A stretch of DNA of 64,000 nt from Hymenolepis diminuta. Lineage: Eukaryota; Platyhelminthes; Cestoda; Cyclophyllidea; Hymenolepididae. Positions 1 through 12,000 of this stretch are shown here, in pieces. The first letter of the stretch is position 1, and every line of letters begins with the position of its first letter. The stretch is from NCBI GenBank assembly GCA_900708905.1, contig CAADRB010000012.1, positions 2,843,394 through 2,907,393 on the forward strand, given 5' to 3'. A model generated the notes under the pieces. It did not search any database. It was not told the DNA's origin and was given only the letters and a program-made list of their open reading frames with translations. A program made the translations under genes and the position numbers.

Positions 1-1381
1 ACATTTCTACCTTTTCAATAGTCGTAAACAAAGTACTAAAAGACTATACTGTAGTATCGGACTCTTGTTATGACAGTATTAGATAAATGATATTTAAGAG
101 TTCTCCTAGACTGGAGCCACTGGGAAACCCAGACGTCTGAGCAACACATCGGCAGTGCGCGGAACGGGAAAAATAATGCTGAGTGCATTAGCCAATCAAC
201 AAGTACGTGTTAAACGAAGAAAACTCATTTCAGTCTAACAAGCCACCGGACTTCCTAAATTCCTGTTTTCCATCTCTTTCCGACAGAAGAGATAAGTCAT
301 TCCTTTTCTGGTATTAGGGGTAAAATGATATGAAATACTTCCCAAATCCTCATCTAAAAGCGTGTTATAGAAACGCACCTCTTTGCAGTAGGGCGGATCC
401 TCATTGAACTGTCGAAAGGAAAAAAACAAATAAGGAGAGTAATAACCAATCATAAAAGCAAGTTGAGGGAACCAATTGGGCATGCGAATTCAGAAGGCAA
501 AGTTAAGTGAATTAAACTTGTATAAAAAAGGGGAGACAAATGAGTATTGGGAGATTTTTAAAAAAATTTAAATTAATTGTAACTAAACAAATTAATTCGA
601 TCAAATTGATAATCATCGCAATCTCTTTGCGATAGAAGATTAGTAATTATAAGTAATTGCGAATTTTGATAACCCTAATATGTGACCTCGACCTGCGAAG
701 GATGATTCAATTAATTGAAACGGAGGTCCGAGGATATAGGATGTCAATAGTAAACTATGTAGCAAGCCCACAGTAAAATATTGCTTACTGAACTGCGCTG
801 ATTATTTTTTTCCAACATGTTTGTGTATCTCATCAATTTAATGCATAATAAATGGACATATTTTATGTCCCTTCAGGACAAGTACCCAGACATAGTATCG
901 GTCTTCGCCCTATCTTGTTTGTAAAGAAGTTCACAGAAGCTTGAAAGCCCAAATGTAATGGCTTCCTCATCCTGTTTTCCTAACTACAGTTTTCGTTTAT
1001 TCTTTAAGTTTAGGGTGGCATTATATTGATAAGAAGTAACCCAACAACTGTTTCTCTGTATTCAGTATAATCAGTATGAGATAGCTTGTTGTATCAAATC
1101 TAAAATGAGTAAAGAAATGGTAAAGATCTATAGAAGCTACTGCAATTGATAAAAATAGGTTTTGTGTACGTAAAAAACAAAATTTTAATGCTCAATAATG
1201 AATCATTATTTAACGATTTTAAGCCGTAAGGAGAAATTAATAAAAAGATAGGTACATAATTCTAACGGAAATTTATAAGTGATGGCAATTCTTTCTATTT
1301 TGATTAAACTGAATACTTGAAATGGTATTAGAGGTCGAAATCACCTTTTGTTGATAAAAAATCAACTTGTAATAAAATGAA
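1..1381. other. AT-rich stretch without recognised gene
   Basis: No exon, repeat pair or RNA gene could be supported here. A minus-strand open frame of 82 codons at 235-483 looks protein-like but has no flanking splice sites that I could defend and no recognisable family. The stretch may be a further intron of the SLC4 gene, which is transcribed leftwards and whose next exon I could not find. Confidence 0.5.
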
Positions 1382-1612
1382 TTTCAAGGCGAAGATATCA
1401 CTTTAATGTGAGGAAAATATTTTATGGAATATTTCCCCCTGGGAAAATAACATACATTATTTAAACCCACTATATTCCCTTTCCTTTTATATTACTGACC
1501 CATTTGCATATTTCAAGGTCGTAACTAAAGTTCATTTTGTGCCTAACCAACTTGTTCGTCTTCTTCCCTCACTTCTCTGCTCTATCTGAAAACTGAGATA
1601 CTGGGCTTGTAG
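1382..1612 (+). repeat. Left long terminal repeat of a decayed LTR element
   Basis: This segment matches 3096-3270 in the same orientation. Shared blocks include tcaaggc at the start, a block around gaatatttc at 1428-1437, gaaaata, tactgaccc, and gggcttgta at the end. The copies are clearly diverged (many substitutions), and this copy holds about 45 extra bases (about 1515-1560). TGGCTACGCG follows directly after the repeat end and could be a primer-binding site, since such sites begin with TGG complementary to the tRNA CCA end. The tRNA was not identified. The ends do not show a perfect TG...CA. Confidence 0.55.
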
Positions 1613-1789
1613 GTGGCTACGCGTTGTGGAAAAGAACCTAAATTTTGATTTATTTCGAAAATGACTTGGAATATTGAAAAAAAAGTCGAACTTATTCTGA
1701 TGAAACAGCAAAAACAAAATGAAGCAGGAGAAACATTATAAGCTAATGCTGAAGAAACGACAATAGATTTTTATGATATTGGTAGAAAC

Positions 1790-3086
1790 TGTCTCTAAAA
1801 TAAACATGGAAATCTCGGCTATTTCCTCTCTCCAACCGTTTGTAAAATCCCTGCTTCAATAATTATGTGAATTTCACTATGAACCTGAAGCAGATCTAGC
1901 ATTCACTAACTTGTTTGGAAAACGTGAGGATGTTTTCTGAAACGATCTCGTCCATATCCCATTTGAAGAGAAGATCGATCCATTATTACGGAGGTTAGGG
2001 GCTTCTAAATGTGAATGGCTTCAAGATCTCATCCATCTCAGGACAATTTCAGATCTTGGTTTCGACAAAACTGTCTTGATCCAGTCTGAAGTATTTGATG
2101 AAAGGTCTCCCGAACTCCGAAAAGGCTTTGAATGTTTTACCCTCCCCAAAAAGCAAAAATGAAGACTGGGTGGACTATGTCTTCCGTGAGAGTACCTATT
2201 TTGAACTCTCCGACGTGCTCTTCGAGAACTTCGCCCAACTGATGTCTGTTGTGGAATCTTCAGAATGATTGAAAGAAGTGATAATATCACATTAGAGGAT
2301 CTTGTTTATGAATGCATGGATTTGGACATTACATGTGACGGAGGCATGACTCAGCAGTTATCCGGTGAAGGCAGTTATATGAACCGATTTGAAAGAACTT
2401 ATAGGAAAACTGTCCATTCAAAGATTTCCTCTCCCATCTGAATGCTGACTCTGGAATGATTTGCACTTCACTCGGTTCTGCCTATATAGATCTCACAAAT
2501 GCAATTATTGCGGCAAAAGAGGACTCTAAGAAACAATGTGTTAATCTGAACCAGAATTCAGAAGTAAAAACGTCGTGCAGGTTAAATCAAAGGTCAGTCA
2601 GGAAACAGACGGAAAGCCGGCTCACAGAAGGATTTGAAGCGGGATGAAAATCCTCAGATGAATTTGAGGAGAATGCAGCATCCTGAACCAAATCCCGCTT
2701 TAGGCACTGACGTGAAACCAGAACTGAAAGTGAGTGTTGCTAAAAAAACGCAAATTGGGGATAACTCTTCGAAAAAAAAGGTGGACGCAGAGTGCACTTC
2801 AAGATGTCCGGAGCAAAAAGTTCAAATTAAACAAATATGGATTGATGAAGTCCAAGGGAAAATGGCAGTGAGCGACGAGAGAATTGCTGAAAGATGCTTT
2901 CCTGAACTTCTGGGCGACTGTAAACCGAAAGCTTGGTGGAAAATCTCCAACGGAATTATTAATGCGACGAACAGACAGACAGAAGCTGAATCACCTGAAT
3001 GTACCCAGTCAGGAAAGAAAGCTGAACCAACGACAGGACTTCAGGCAGACCCGAAGGTGGAGTTCTACGAAGAAGGTGAGGCTTAA
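1790..3086 (+). pseudogene. Gag-like remnant with broken zinc knuckle
   Basis: The plus strand reads as coding in pieces interrupted by stops and frameshifts, and lacks introns. At 2500-2541 the spacing Cys-X2-Cys-X4-(His)-X4-Cys of a retroelement Gag zinc knuckle is visible: Cys codons at 2500, 2509 and 2539 and Gly at 2521. The His position (2524-2526) reads Leu (CTC, one base from CAC) and the next codon is a stop. Downstream, 2634-3086 is open for 150 codons and rich in Lys, Glu and Gln, like a Gag C-terminal tail. Upstream, 1960-2280 carries acidic, charged segments. No family beyond 'Gag-like' is claimed. It cannot encode an intact protein. Confidence 0.45.
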
Positions 3087-3095
3087 AAGAGGAAG

Positions 3096-3270
3096 TGTCA
3101 AGGCAGAAATTTTATCTTAATCTATTTTATCGAATATTTCTCCTTGAGAAAATACCATTGTATTATTTATGCCTGCTATATTTCCCATACTACTGACCCG
3201 TTTGTGTAATCGATTTGGGTGTTTTCTCTCTCCTCAGTCTATCTGGGAAACTGATACATTGGGCTTGTAG
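3096..3270 (+). repeat. Right long terminal repeat of the decayed LTR element
   Basis: Direct-repeat partner of 1382-1612, preceded directly by the purine tract at 3084-3095. It starts tgtcaaggc and ends gggcttgta(g). It is about 175 bp and lacks roughly 45 bp that the left copy contains. The divergence between the copies suggests an old insertion. Confidence 0.55.
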
Positions 3271-6015
3271 ATTCTAAAGATGAAGATTATCTCAGATTAT
3301 TTTAATGCGAAGATTCGATAAATACTTGTACGGCAAACATTGGAGAGGGGCAAAATGAATGTAAAAACATCACAAGTAATTTCACTATGTAATCATATTT
3401 CTTAAACAAACAGTTTTAAGCAGTATTTACTAGATCAATATATGCTACATGGGGATATTTACTGAACCAACTATGAGTCAGAAAGTGATACTGCTCCAAA
3501 TTCCCAATATTATTCCTTTTTTTTAATTTTTTTTCCTCTACGGGTGTGATCACTTTATTTAAATTAGAATTTATTTTTTATACCATATGTCCAAATGCAA
3601 ATGTGAGACATCCATTTTAGATCATGAAAAGACGGAGACCGATGTAGATTCATTAAGAAGAAAAATAGTCTGGGTGGAGAATATTAATGAAGAACTCTGG
3701 GATAATAGTACAAAGTTAAAGTAACCTAATTAGCATCGATAGTTTATTTAAAATTATTCAGTTCGTGTCGATTAGTCAGGTTTAATGTGGAGCTGTGTCT
3801 GAAATAAATTAGATGTTAAAAAGGCATCTCCCTGAATATCTAGTAAAGAGTCTCGTAAAATGGTGCTTAATTTGGTTCAGACTGTTGGAGGTAAGATGGC
3901 TTATAGATATATCTCCAAACTACTGAAAACTGCATGATCTTACTTAAGTGAAGCACTATTTCTAACAAACACTTAAATATATAACTGAAAATTGCTTGCG
4001 GGCCCTTTACATAGGACCACATACGGTATTAACTATTTAAAGAATGTACTTTAGAAATATTCTGTGGTAAACGACACAAATATATCAATGAACAGTTATC
4101 AACCTCGAACATTAAGAGATCGTAAACTTCGACAATCACTCTAACAGTCTCAGGTGGAGACTGCCGATCAGATACGGGTAACACGATTCGAATATGAATA
4201 CCTTTTTACCTATCGTCAAGCCTATCACGTTTATCTGTCTAATCGGTTGTGACAGAGACAATATAATGCGATAGTATTTAGATATGACGTGTTCTTTCTG
4301 GAGTCTTATGAGTTACGGTACGAAGTTCCCATTGTTACAGTTCCCCAGCCACCTCCGTACTGAATATAAATTTCTTAGTATTACTTCAATAAAGGAGGTA
4401 AACAAGATTCATATTCCTTTAGTTATGGAAGCAAAAGGAAAACTAGAGGTAACAAAAATTAACTAAACCCATGAAGAGAGAATCCTACAATGCGATGTAG
4501 ACATGACTACTGAAATATAAATGTTTACCCTCCTCCCCCCATACAACTACACCCAGCTCTCTCAACCCCGAGTTTTCTTGTTTCGTTCGAAAATACTCTT
4601 CAACCAGCGATCTCTTTTAGCTCCATCTTGGAGTGCAGTGAAGATCGGAAGAAATTAGAAGGGTGATTGCTCAATCCGATTACTATTTCAATAATCATTG
4701 GCGAAAAAATATGAGCATGTACAAATAATAAAAGCTATTTAGATAAATAAATGCCAAACAAAATTCGCACAAAATCACACCAAAATTGGGAAACCTACGT
4801 CATCCTTGAGCTGAGGAAAAGGTGAGAAGTAAAGAAACAAAAATTACCTACTTAACGTGATTACTCAAAACCCTACTTCTCAGCAAGTAGTACCTACTAC
4901 TTCTCCCTAATTTAATAAAATTAATGAAACGTAGATCCGTAAGTGTGGAGGGGAGGAATCGAACGAATTCATATCTTTGGCTAATCGACCATAGTCACCA
5001 CCCCTGGTACAGATTGGCCAGTTCCATGCAGGTTTCAAGGCCGTTGAGATGTTGGTCGAAGGGGATTGGTTGGCAAAGCAATGGAAGGAAATACTAGCGG
5101 CTAGTAGCGAGTTCTTTTGCGATTTGACCACCCCTTCCGCCGAAAATGGGTGGAATAGGGCTGTCAAGGACGGAAATTTATATTTGTTGTTTAAGTAGAG
5201 TGAATATACTTATTTTTGTGTTTCACTTGAATAGCAAATACCTCAAGGGATTTAGAAAATAGTCAAGGCAAAAAAGTGGCTAAAATAAACGCGGTCCAGT
5301 TAGAACTGGAAAAAGCAAAAAGGTAAACTTCATGGTATTTAAAAACAGTTTAAATAAAATTATCTCGGGAAGAATGATGACATCAAACTCGTTTGGACCT
5401 AATTTGGATAAAGGATACAACGGTATACAAATTATAACTAGAAATTGAGAATATTTTTTTCTTATATTGAGGCCAAGTGGGTTCTACAGCAGGGAGGTGA
5501 TGAACTCTAATTGAACAGATCAGCTTAGTGACTCCAGAGAAGAAAAAAATAACACTTATACACTAGTAATATTGTACTGCTAACACTAATTACCAGCAGA
5601 GGTAATCTTGATAAAAGCCCTCTATTAAATAAACATTATAAGTCTTGAGCCTATAACCTATTAACGCTGTGTTCGGTTTAAGTTGACTAATAGACGAGAG
5701 ATGATGTTAAGATGTCGTGACAGACGATGTTATCACTCTTGGAGAAATTCATATGGTTGAAGTATCGCCGCGCAATAAGGCGCTAACAGCTTATCTCCTC
5801 CCAAATCAGATGTCGTATGATATTCTATAAGCGGTTGTATATAAAACCGAATTGAAATGATTACAACCGAATGTTCTGACTTATTTCTGGAATTGCTCTT
5901 GAAATAAAATGAAGACAGAATGACAACTGTCTCATCTGTAAGGGGACATGATTTTTCGTTTAATATGAATATCATTTAATTGGATTTCAGTTGTTTCAGG
6001 AAAAGTAATGGGTAC
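3271..6015. other. No recognised exon; small GC-richer island
   Basis: Mostly AT-rich. It may be SLC4 intron, because the next SLC4 exon after 6016 was not found. A GC-richer island lies at about 4930-5170, with a plus-strand frame open for about 68 codons up to a stop at 5196-5198. I do not recognise the peptide and do not call a gene. Confidence 0.4.
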
Positions 6016-9000
6016 CTGGGTGGACTCAATATTGTCCGGAGTGTGTTGGTCATTTGCACTGGTGGCCGCAGTCTGTGGATCCATTCTATCGACGCCCAAA
6101 TTGGTGGCAGATTTAACAATGGAGTGCGAGGGCACATGAGATACTAAAATAGGAAGAGAAAAGAAATATTGGTGAGAAAGGGTGAATTTATAAATTCTAA
6201 GGTCTATTCGTAAATCCTAATACAGATAAACAGTCGCATGCGTGAAATAATTATACTCCACTAAGATTATGGGGCTGAGATATTTTGTCTCACGCAGTGT
6301 TGCTTCATTTTCGGTCTGGAATATTATCGCATGAGAAAAGGCTGTCATAGAATAACAATGAGAACTTGAGTATTGAAAACATGCTGTCCGTCTATCTATC
6401 TAGTGAGTACGACCTTATTACTCCAACTAAATGGAGAATGGTCCTGGAATAAACCAGCACAAACCAGCATTTTCAGATGCAATTTCTTAAAATGACTAGG
6501 AGGAAAAAAAGCAGCATAAGCAATATATGGGGTAAATCAAGACCAACGATTTCTTCTGGAGTTAAGAAGTGGGAACACGTAAATCATACATTCTATTTAT
6601 TCTATCCTATATAAACATTACGATTTGCAGAGACATACTTCTAGACATAGATAGACACTCCTTGAGCAGATCTATCAACCCGAGAATTCATTGCAATTAT
6701 CTTCACTGCAATACAAGAAAGTTAGTGTTTAATACAGAATAATTAGTAAGCAAAGAGCCGGAAATAAGTTCGGCAAGAGATTGAGCACAATTACCATAGC
6801 ATTTTCAACAAAAACTATTAAATGATAAATGAATTCTGCTGTTTGTTTCAGTTCGCTGGCATGGCATTTGTCATGCCTAAACTCAACTGACTGCGCAATA
6901 TTCCCACAATGCTCCATTAGTACGCTCAATCTATAAATGCCCCAAATCTCAGACGCCTACTCTTTTGTTATTTGGTGATCAGTTGATTTCGAATTAATTC
7001 ACAACCACTTCACATTTGCCCATTCTGCATACAATTTTTTTGATAGGTTGAATAATAATATACAACTTGGAGCGATCATTAATTCAAGCAGCAGTTTTTA
7101 GAGGCTACGTAACGCACGTCTGAATTGAAATGGGGACATGCACTAGATTCCCGAAGATCTGCGGTACTAGGCTTCATGCCCTATTGAATTATAAAAAACT
7201 ACAACTGTCAAAACAAAAAATAATCAAGTAGGAGGACATTGCCATATCTAGGGCGCAAAATGCAGAGCTGAAATAAAGTAAGAGTAGAAAAAATACTTGG
7301 ATAAAGGAAGGGAACATTGATAGGTCAAAATGCGTGATAAATGAAATCGAGAATAAAGGAAAACTTAGAAGCTTAGGAAATACAGTTGCTATTTCATACA
7401 GGTAAATATATAATTCAAAGCCTAAGACTGTAACTATATTTGGTTTGCCAATGGATTGTTGGTAGAACAGATAAAACGTATCACCACAAAATCGTTTAAG
7501 GATTTGGGTATAAGAGAACAGAGAAACTTGTACGAGATAAAAATTGATGATGCACCAATAAGCGATGGAGTGAATTTAACAGGAGCTCAATCGGTTTTGG
7601 TAAAAGATGAACCGAAAAATTGTTAAGAAAGTCATATTTTCGTGGAATAGAAAACGTAATTCTACCAAGATCCTTCTAATTGTTCCTAAACTCAGCAAAC
7701 GATGTTATTAAACGCCTTAACCTTCGTTAGAGCATCCTCCTAAGGGACAATCAAATCCTTAGCCTTTTTCCCTTAATCTACATACATCTGTTCAAAATTT
7801 AATAAGTAGAAGACTAAAACATAAATACAGTATAAAATTAAAATCTTGACATAAAATGCTTGTAGTAATTAAGAATCAGAAAGAGAAAACGACGAATATA
7901 TAACCACGCAGCAAATACGCGTATTCAAGCGCGCTAATGAACTTAGGTGGGAATGTTCTAGACGCCATGTTAATCAACACACGAAAATCGATTATCGCAT
8001 ATGGGCGTAGTAAGAGCAACACCGTATGGAAAGCTAAAACACTGGTGAGTCACACTCCCCCGCCCCTCTCTTCAATACACCATCCTTTCTCCAAATGAAA
8101 GCTCATAGTGGCGAAAATTCATATGCATACAGAGAGGGTTACCTAGACCTCCAATGAATGCTTATGCTTTCAGTTCGATATCTGAATCAGTTCCAATTAT
8201 CCTTTAAAACTTCATACAACTAACCTATTTTAGTCCGTTTTTCGGAGAGAAGAAGCCATTTCGTTAGCAAACGTAAGAATAGTAGTTAGAAATCGTTCAA
8301 AGAGATAGAGGTAAATATGCTATTTGTTAGGTAAAGAAAAAAGTCACTCTTATTATGTTGAATCAGTGAAGAGCTAGAAAAATGAACAGGTGATTTAGAA
8401 CGCCACATGAGATGAGCTGTATTATGGAAAAAATAGATACTACTGAATTAGAAACACTTTAAATTAGCAGTTATCCCTTCGCATTAGTATTATGACATTG
8501 GAATAAAATAGAGATTTTAACGCTATTACACCAATGAATTCAGGTATTATTAAGATAAGTAGGCTTACACTTGTTGACATCTTTGGCCGAGTGGCGCTTG
8601 CCAATTTCGGCCAGGGAACGAATGATGTGTAGTTGTTGGCCAGTCTTGACTCGTCGTTTCTGACGCGTGTAGAGCGTGCTGTGATGAAGGAGTAAGAGAT
8701 CTCGTGTTTGATCACGCAAACTCGAATCCAGCATCTTCTTTTTAACCATGCGCTGAACGACCTCATCTAAAATGAAAGGTACACGCTACTTACGAATCTA
8801 TTTAAGTAGATATCGAGAATGAGTAATTAGGGATTACTATTCAAGCCACAGCCATTTCCCCTATGAGAGTAGACTTCTTAAATTGATATTTGAGTAGAAA
8901 ATCTGAATTTTTATGCATCCACGGAAACATTTTGGGTAGACTCCTCAAGGGATGGGAGTGAGATGATTGCCCAATTTGTAACTGTAGATTTGTAAGTGTG

Positions 9001-12000
9001 TACTACACCCTAAACTAATAATTAACGAATGAACTTCCATAGTTATTTTGGCTTTGGTCGCAATTAAGAGCATTTGACTTCTTTAAACTCCCTTTCTAAG
9101 GGTATAAATGGGATCGGAATAATACAAATGCATTTAAAAAACCGATCTTTGGGAACTATTTACAAATCAGTGCATTATATTGACTCAATGAAACCTTGTA
9201 TTGCAGTCACTTTCAATTATTAACAGAACGTTCATATCCTAAACCACTGATTCAATGTATCTGACAGGAAACCTCAAAGGGGATTGCCCTGAGTTTGCTT
9301 TGCCCACCCAGTGGTTGGCAAATGGGAGAACACAAGGCGAATATGATGACGAATGAAATTGGATCACATGATGCCTCAGAACCCATGAGGCAGCGTTAGG
9401 AATCGATTTATAGGCGGTCATTCAATCGCTAATTACTCCAACCTCCCCCTTTTCTTAATTTGGATAAATAAAAGCCCTATCTTTGAATTTTCAAGATAAT
9501 TTAGTTGATATTTTGAAAGATTAAGAACAGGAAGTATTATAGTACACTAAAAAATGAAAATAAAGCATAAGTAAACGCCAATCTAAAGTGAATTTTTGAC
9601 CTGTAATTTTATTTTCTTAGGATAATTACTTGGGAACGTTCCTTACTGATAAGTCGAAACACAACAATGGCTTAGCTGATTTGCGAATCTGTAGTTCCCT
9701 TTGTCTAAAGTTGACATCGCTGAGTCAGATAGCGTACATTATACTCGAGGTTATATCAGGGAGCGAAACTTACTGGTTTCCGATTATTGGATTTCTACAC
9801 TCATGCCAGAGTATATAATGCTAACCCTGAAGCAATTATTGGCGCAATTCACCGAGTATCCAGTTTAAGACTAGCACTATTGTTTTCTAAATAAAACAAC
9901 TGTGATCGGAGTAAAAATGGCAACGGAGTGTTACGGAAGGCTGTATAATGGCTATTTTCATCATTGGGATTGCAGACATCACCATAGTGATTGATTCGTT
10001 TCTTACCAATCATTCTGAGAATGTAAAAAATATGGTGGATAGGATTGGACTTCTCGTCTCCGATCAACTACATCATTATTTATAATTAAAGCTCATACTT
10101 TTACTCATCCTAGAACTATAAGTCTCTCACTATCTTAGTTATAAAAGGCCGTTTAATTTTACACTGGTATCTCCATAATGGATTAGTTAATAATTGCCTA
10201 CAAACAAAGGAATAAACTCTCTAATTGCATCCACTTATCCAAAAACCCTTAGACCATCTTGATTTAACCCACTCGAAACCATTGGAAATACAATCAAAGA
10301 GGCGAAGCAATTTGAGGAAGAGAGTAAGTGGACCTCTCTTTGAAGTGAACTTCGGCATGACTTAATAGCGCCTTGGAGAGTTCTCCCACGTCTGACTAAA
10401 TCAAATGAAATCTGTCAAGTGAAACGCCATAAAATTTGGGAAAAAAAACGATAAAATGTTCATTCACAGAACTAAATGAAACAGCTTATGGCTACTGATA
10501 AACAACATGAAGAAGAAAAGAGTAATATACACATCTTGAAAAAGAGTCTACTTGGGTTACATTCCTCTATCATAGTAAATAAAGAACTCGAACGTGTATG
10601 ATTTACTTTGTTTTCACTTATTCAACTAATAAATGCATATAATCAAAGGAAAATACAAATGCAGGAAAAGCTTCTTATTTGAAAAAAAACAACATAGGAA
10701 TAATAATGGTTCTAGTAATCGGTATCGCCCAGTTGATAAAGGACAACTTTGCTAATCTACGAATAAAGCACTGTTCCCACATTCTGCAGCCAGCTTGACG
10801 TGTTGTGGTCGAAAATTAGACCATTTATCATCACCTATCAGAGTGCCGGTAACACAATGGTATTGAGTCTATATATTCATACCGTTCTCTAACACATATA
10901 GACCTCCCTCTTAATAATCGAGCTTTATTCATCTTATAAATCAAGACTTAGAAAGATCGCTAGAACTGAGGTTTCAATAAGTCAAAAGTAATCACTCATT
11001 CCGTTATGATTCGATGCCTTTCCTTCGGATAAATCAACATGCCAGCAACTAATAGTACTTACGTATTGAAATAACTGGAAATGACCAGCTCAAGATATTA
11101 TCTGTCAATATTTCTAGTCGTGCTTAAAAATGGTGTCAGATTAACGTTTACAAGTAGAACGACTAGACTGCACATTTCTTTGCTAATTCGTATTCCCCTA
11201 TAATCAAAATCCCTTTTTATCATGAAGAAATTTAATCTATTTGGGGGTGAGAAAGAGACAAACACGCACAAACTGAATTCTAAACATCATAAAACACGCC
11301 GGGGAGAAACAAGATAAACGAACCTAGGAAGAATAGTATGTGTACGCCTAGGGAAAGAGCGGCACAATTATTTGGAAACTAATTTATTTAATTTTAATTC
11401 CTTAATAGACAAAATTCTACTGTCCACAGCAATGAGAATGGTCCGAAATTGTAAAAGAAAGCCCCAGAATGACCGGTTAAGTAAAAATAGCTTTTTTCTT
11501 GACTGTGATTGGTGGAAGTGTGTACTTACGGCGCCAATAAAAGCAGTGTTGTAGGCGATATTTAATTGGACAGTTGGTAAGTCACGTTTAGAGTGAAAAG
11601 GATACATACACACTACTGAAAATACAAAGGGAATAACTATGCAAAAGCAATGAACCAATACATTTGAAAAGCTCTCTCAACAGCGCATATCTTAGAACAA
11701 GAAAGATTCATTGAAATCCAAAGAATTTGCAATAATAATGATTATTATTATATTTACAATGTTTGGAATACATTAAACAACCTTACAATTGTTTACTACA
11801 CCTCAATTTTTGGATAATTAACCATTAACCTAACGAGTTAATTTTATCATCGAATTTCAGGTACCATTTTAGAAGTGACCTATAAAACATTCGCCAAAGA
11901 ACTAACAAGTAACTGGAGGGAAGAGATGAAGACCTGTATAGTTAAAAATTCTTACAAAAGTCGAACTTTTTAGCATAAAATTCACTGCACCACTTCTGCC

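Larger units (their letters stand above)
1382..3270 (+). mobile_element. Decayed gag-only LTR retroelement (TRIM/TR-GAG-like)
   Basis: Two direct repeats (1382-1612 and 3096-3270) enclose about 1.5 kb. A purine run (aaaagaggaag, 3084-3095) sits immediately before the right repeat, as expected of a polypurine tract, and a TGG-starting sequence follows the left repeat, as expected of a primer-binding site. The interior shows broken plus-strand coding sequence with a zinc-knuckle remnant, and no protease, reverse transcriptase or integrase. This fits a non-autonomous LTR element that kept only gag-like sequence. Inference: it was mobilised by a related full-length element. An alternative is a full element that lost pol by internal deletion. 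Confidence 0.5.

Noticed and set aside
235..483. 82-codon minus-strand open frame
   Set aside because: Protein-like composition, but no recognised family, no SLC4 similarity and no convincing splice sites.
4940..5010. Minus-strand pol III A-box/B-box-like pair
   Set aside because: The two boxes are only about 16 bp apart, too close for a tRNA or tRNA-derived SINE, and no arms can be paired.
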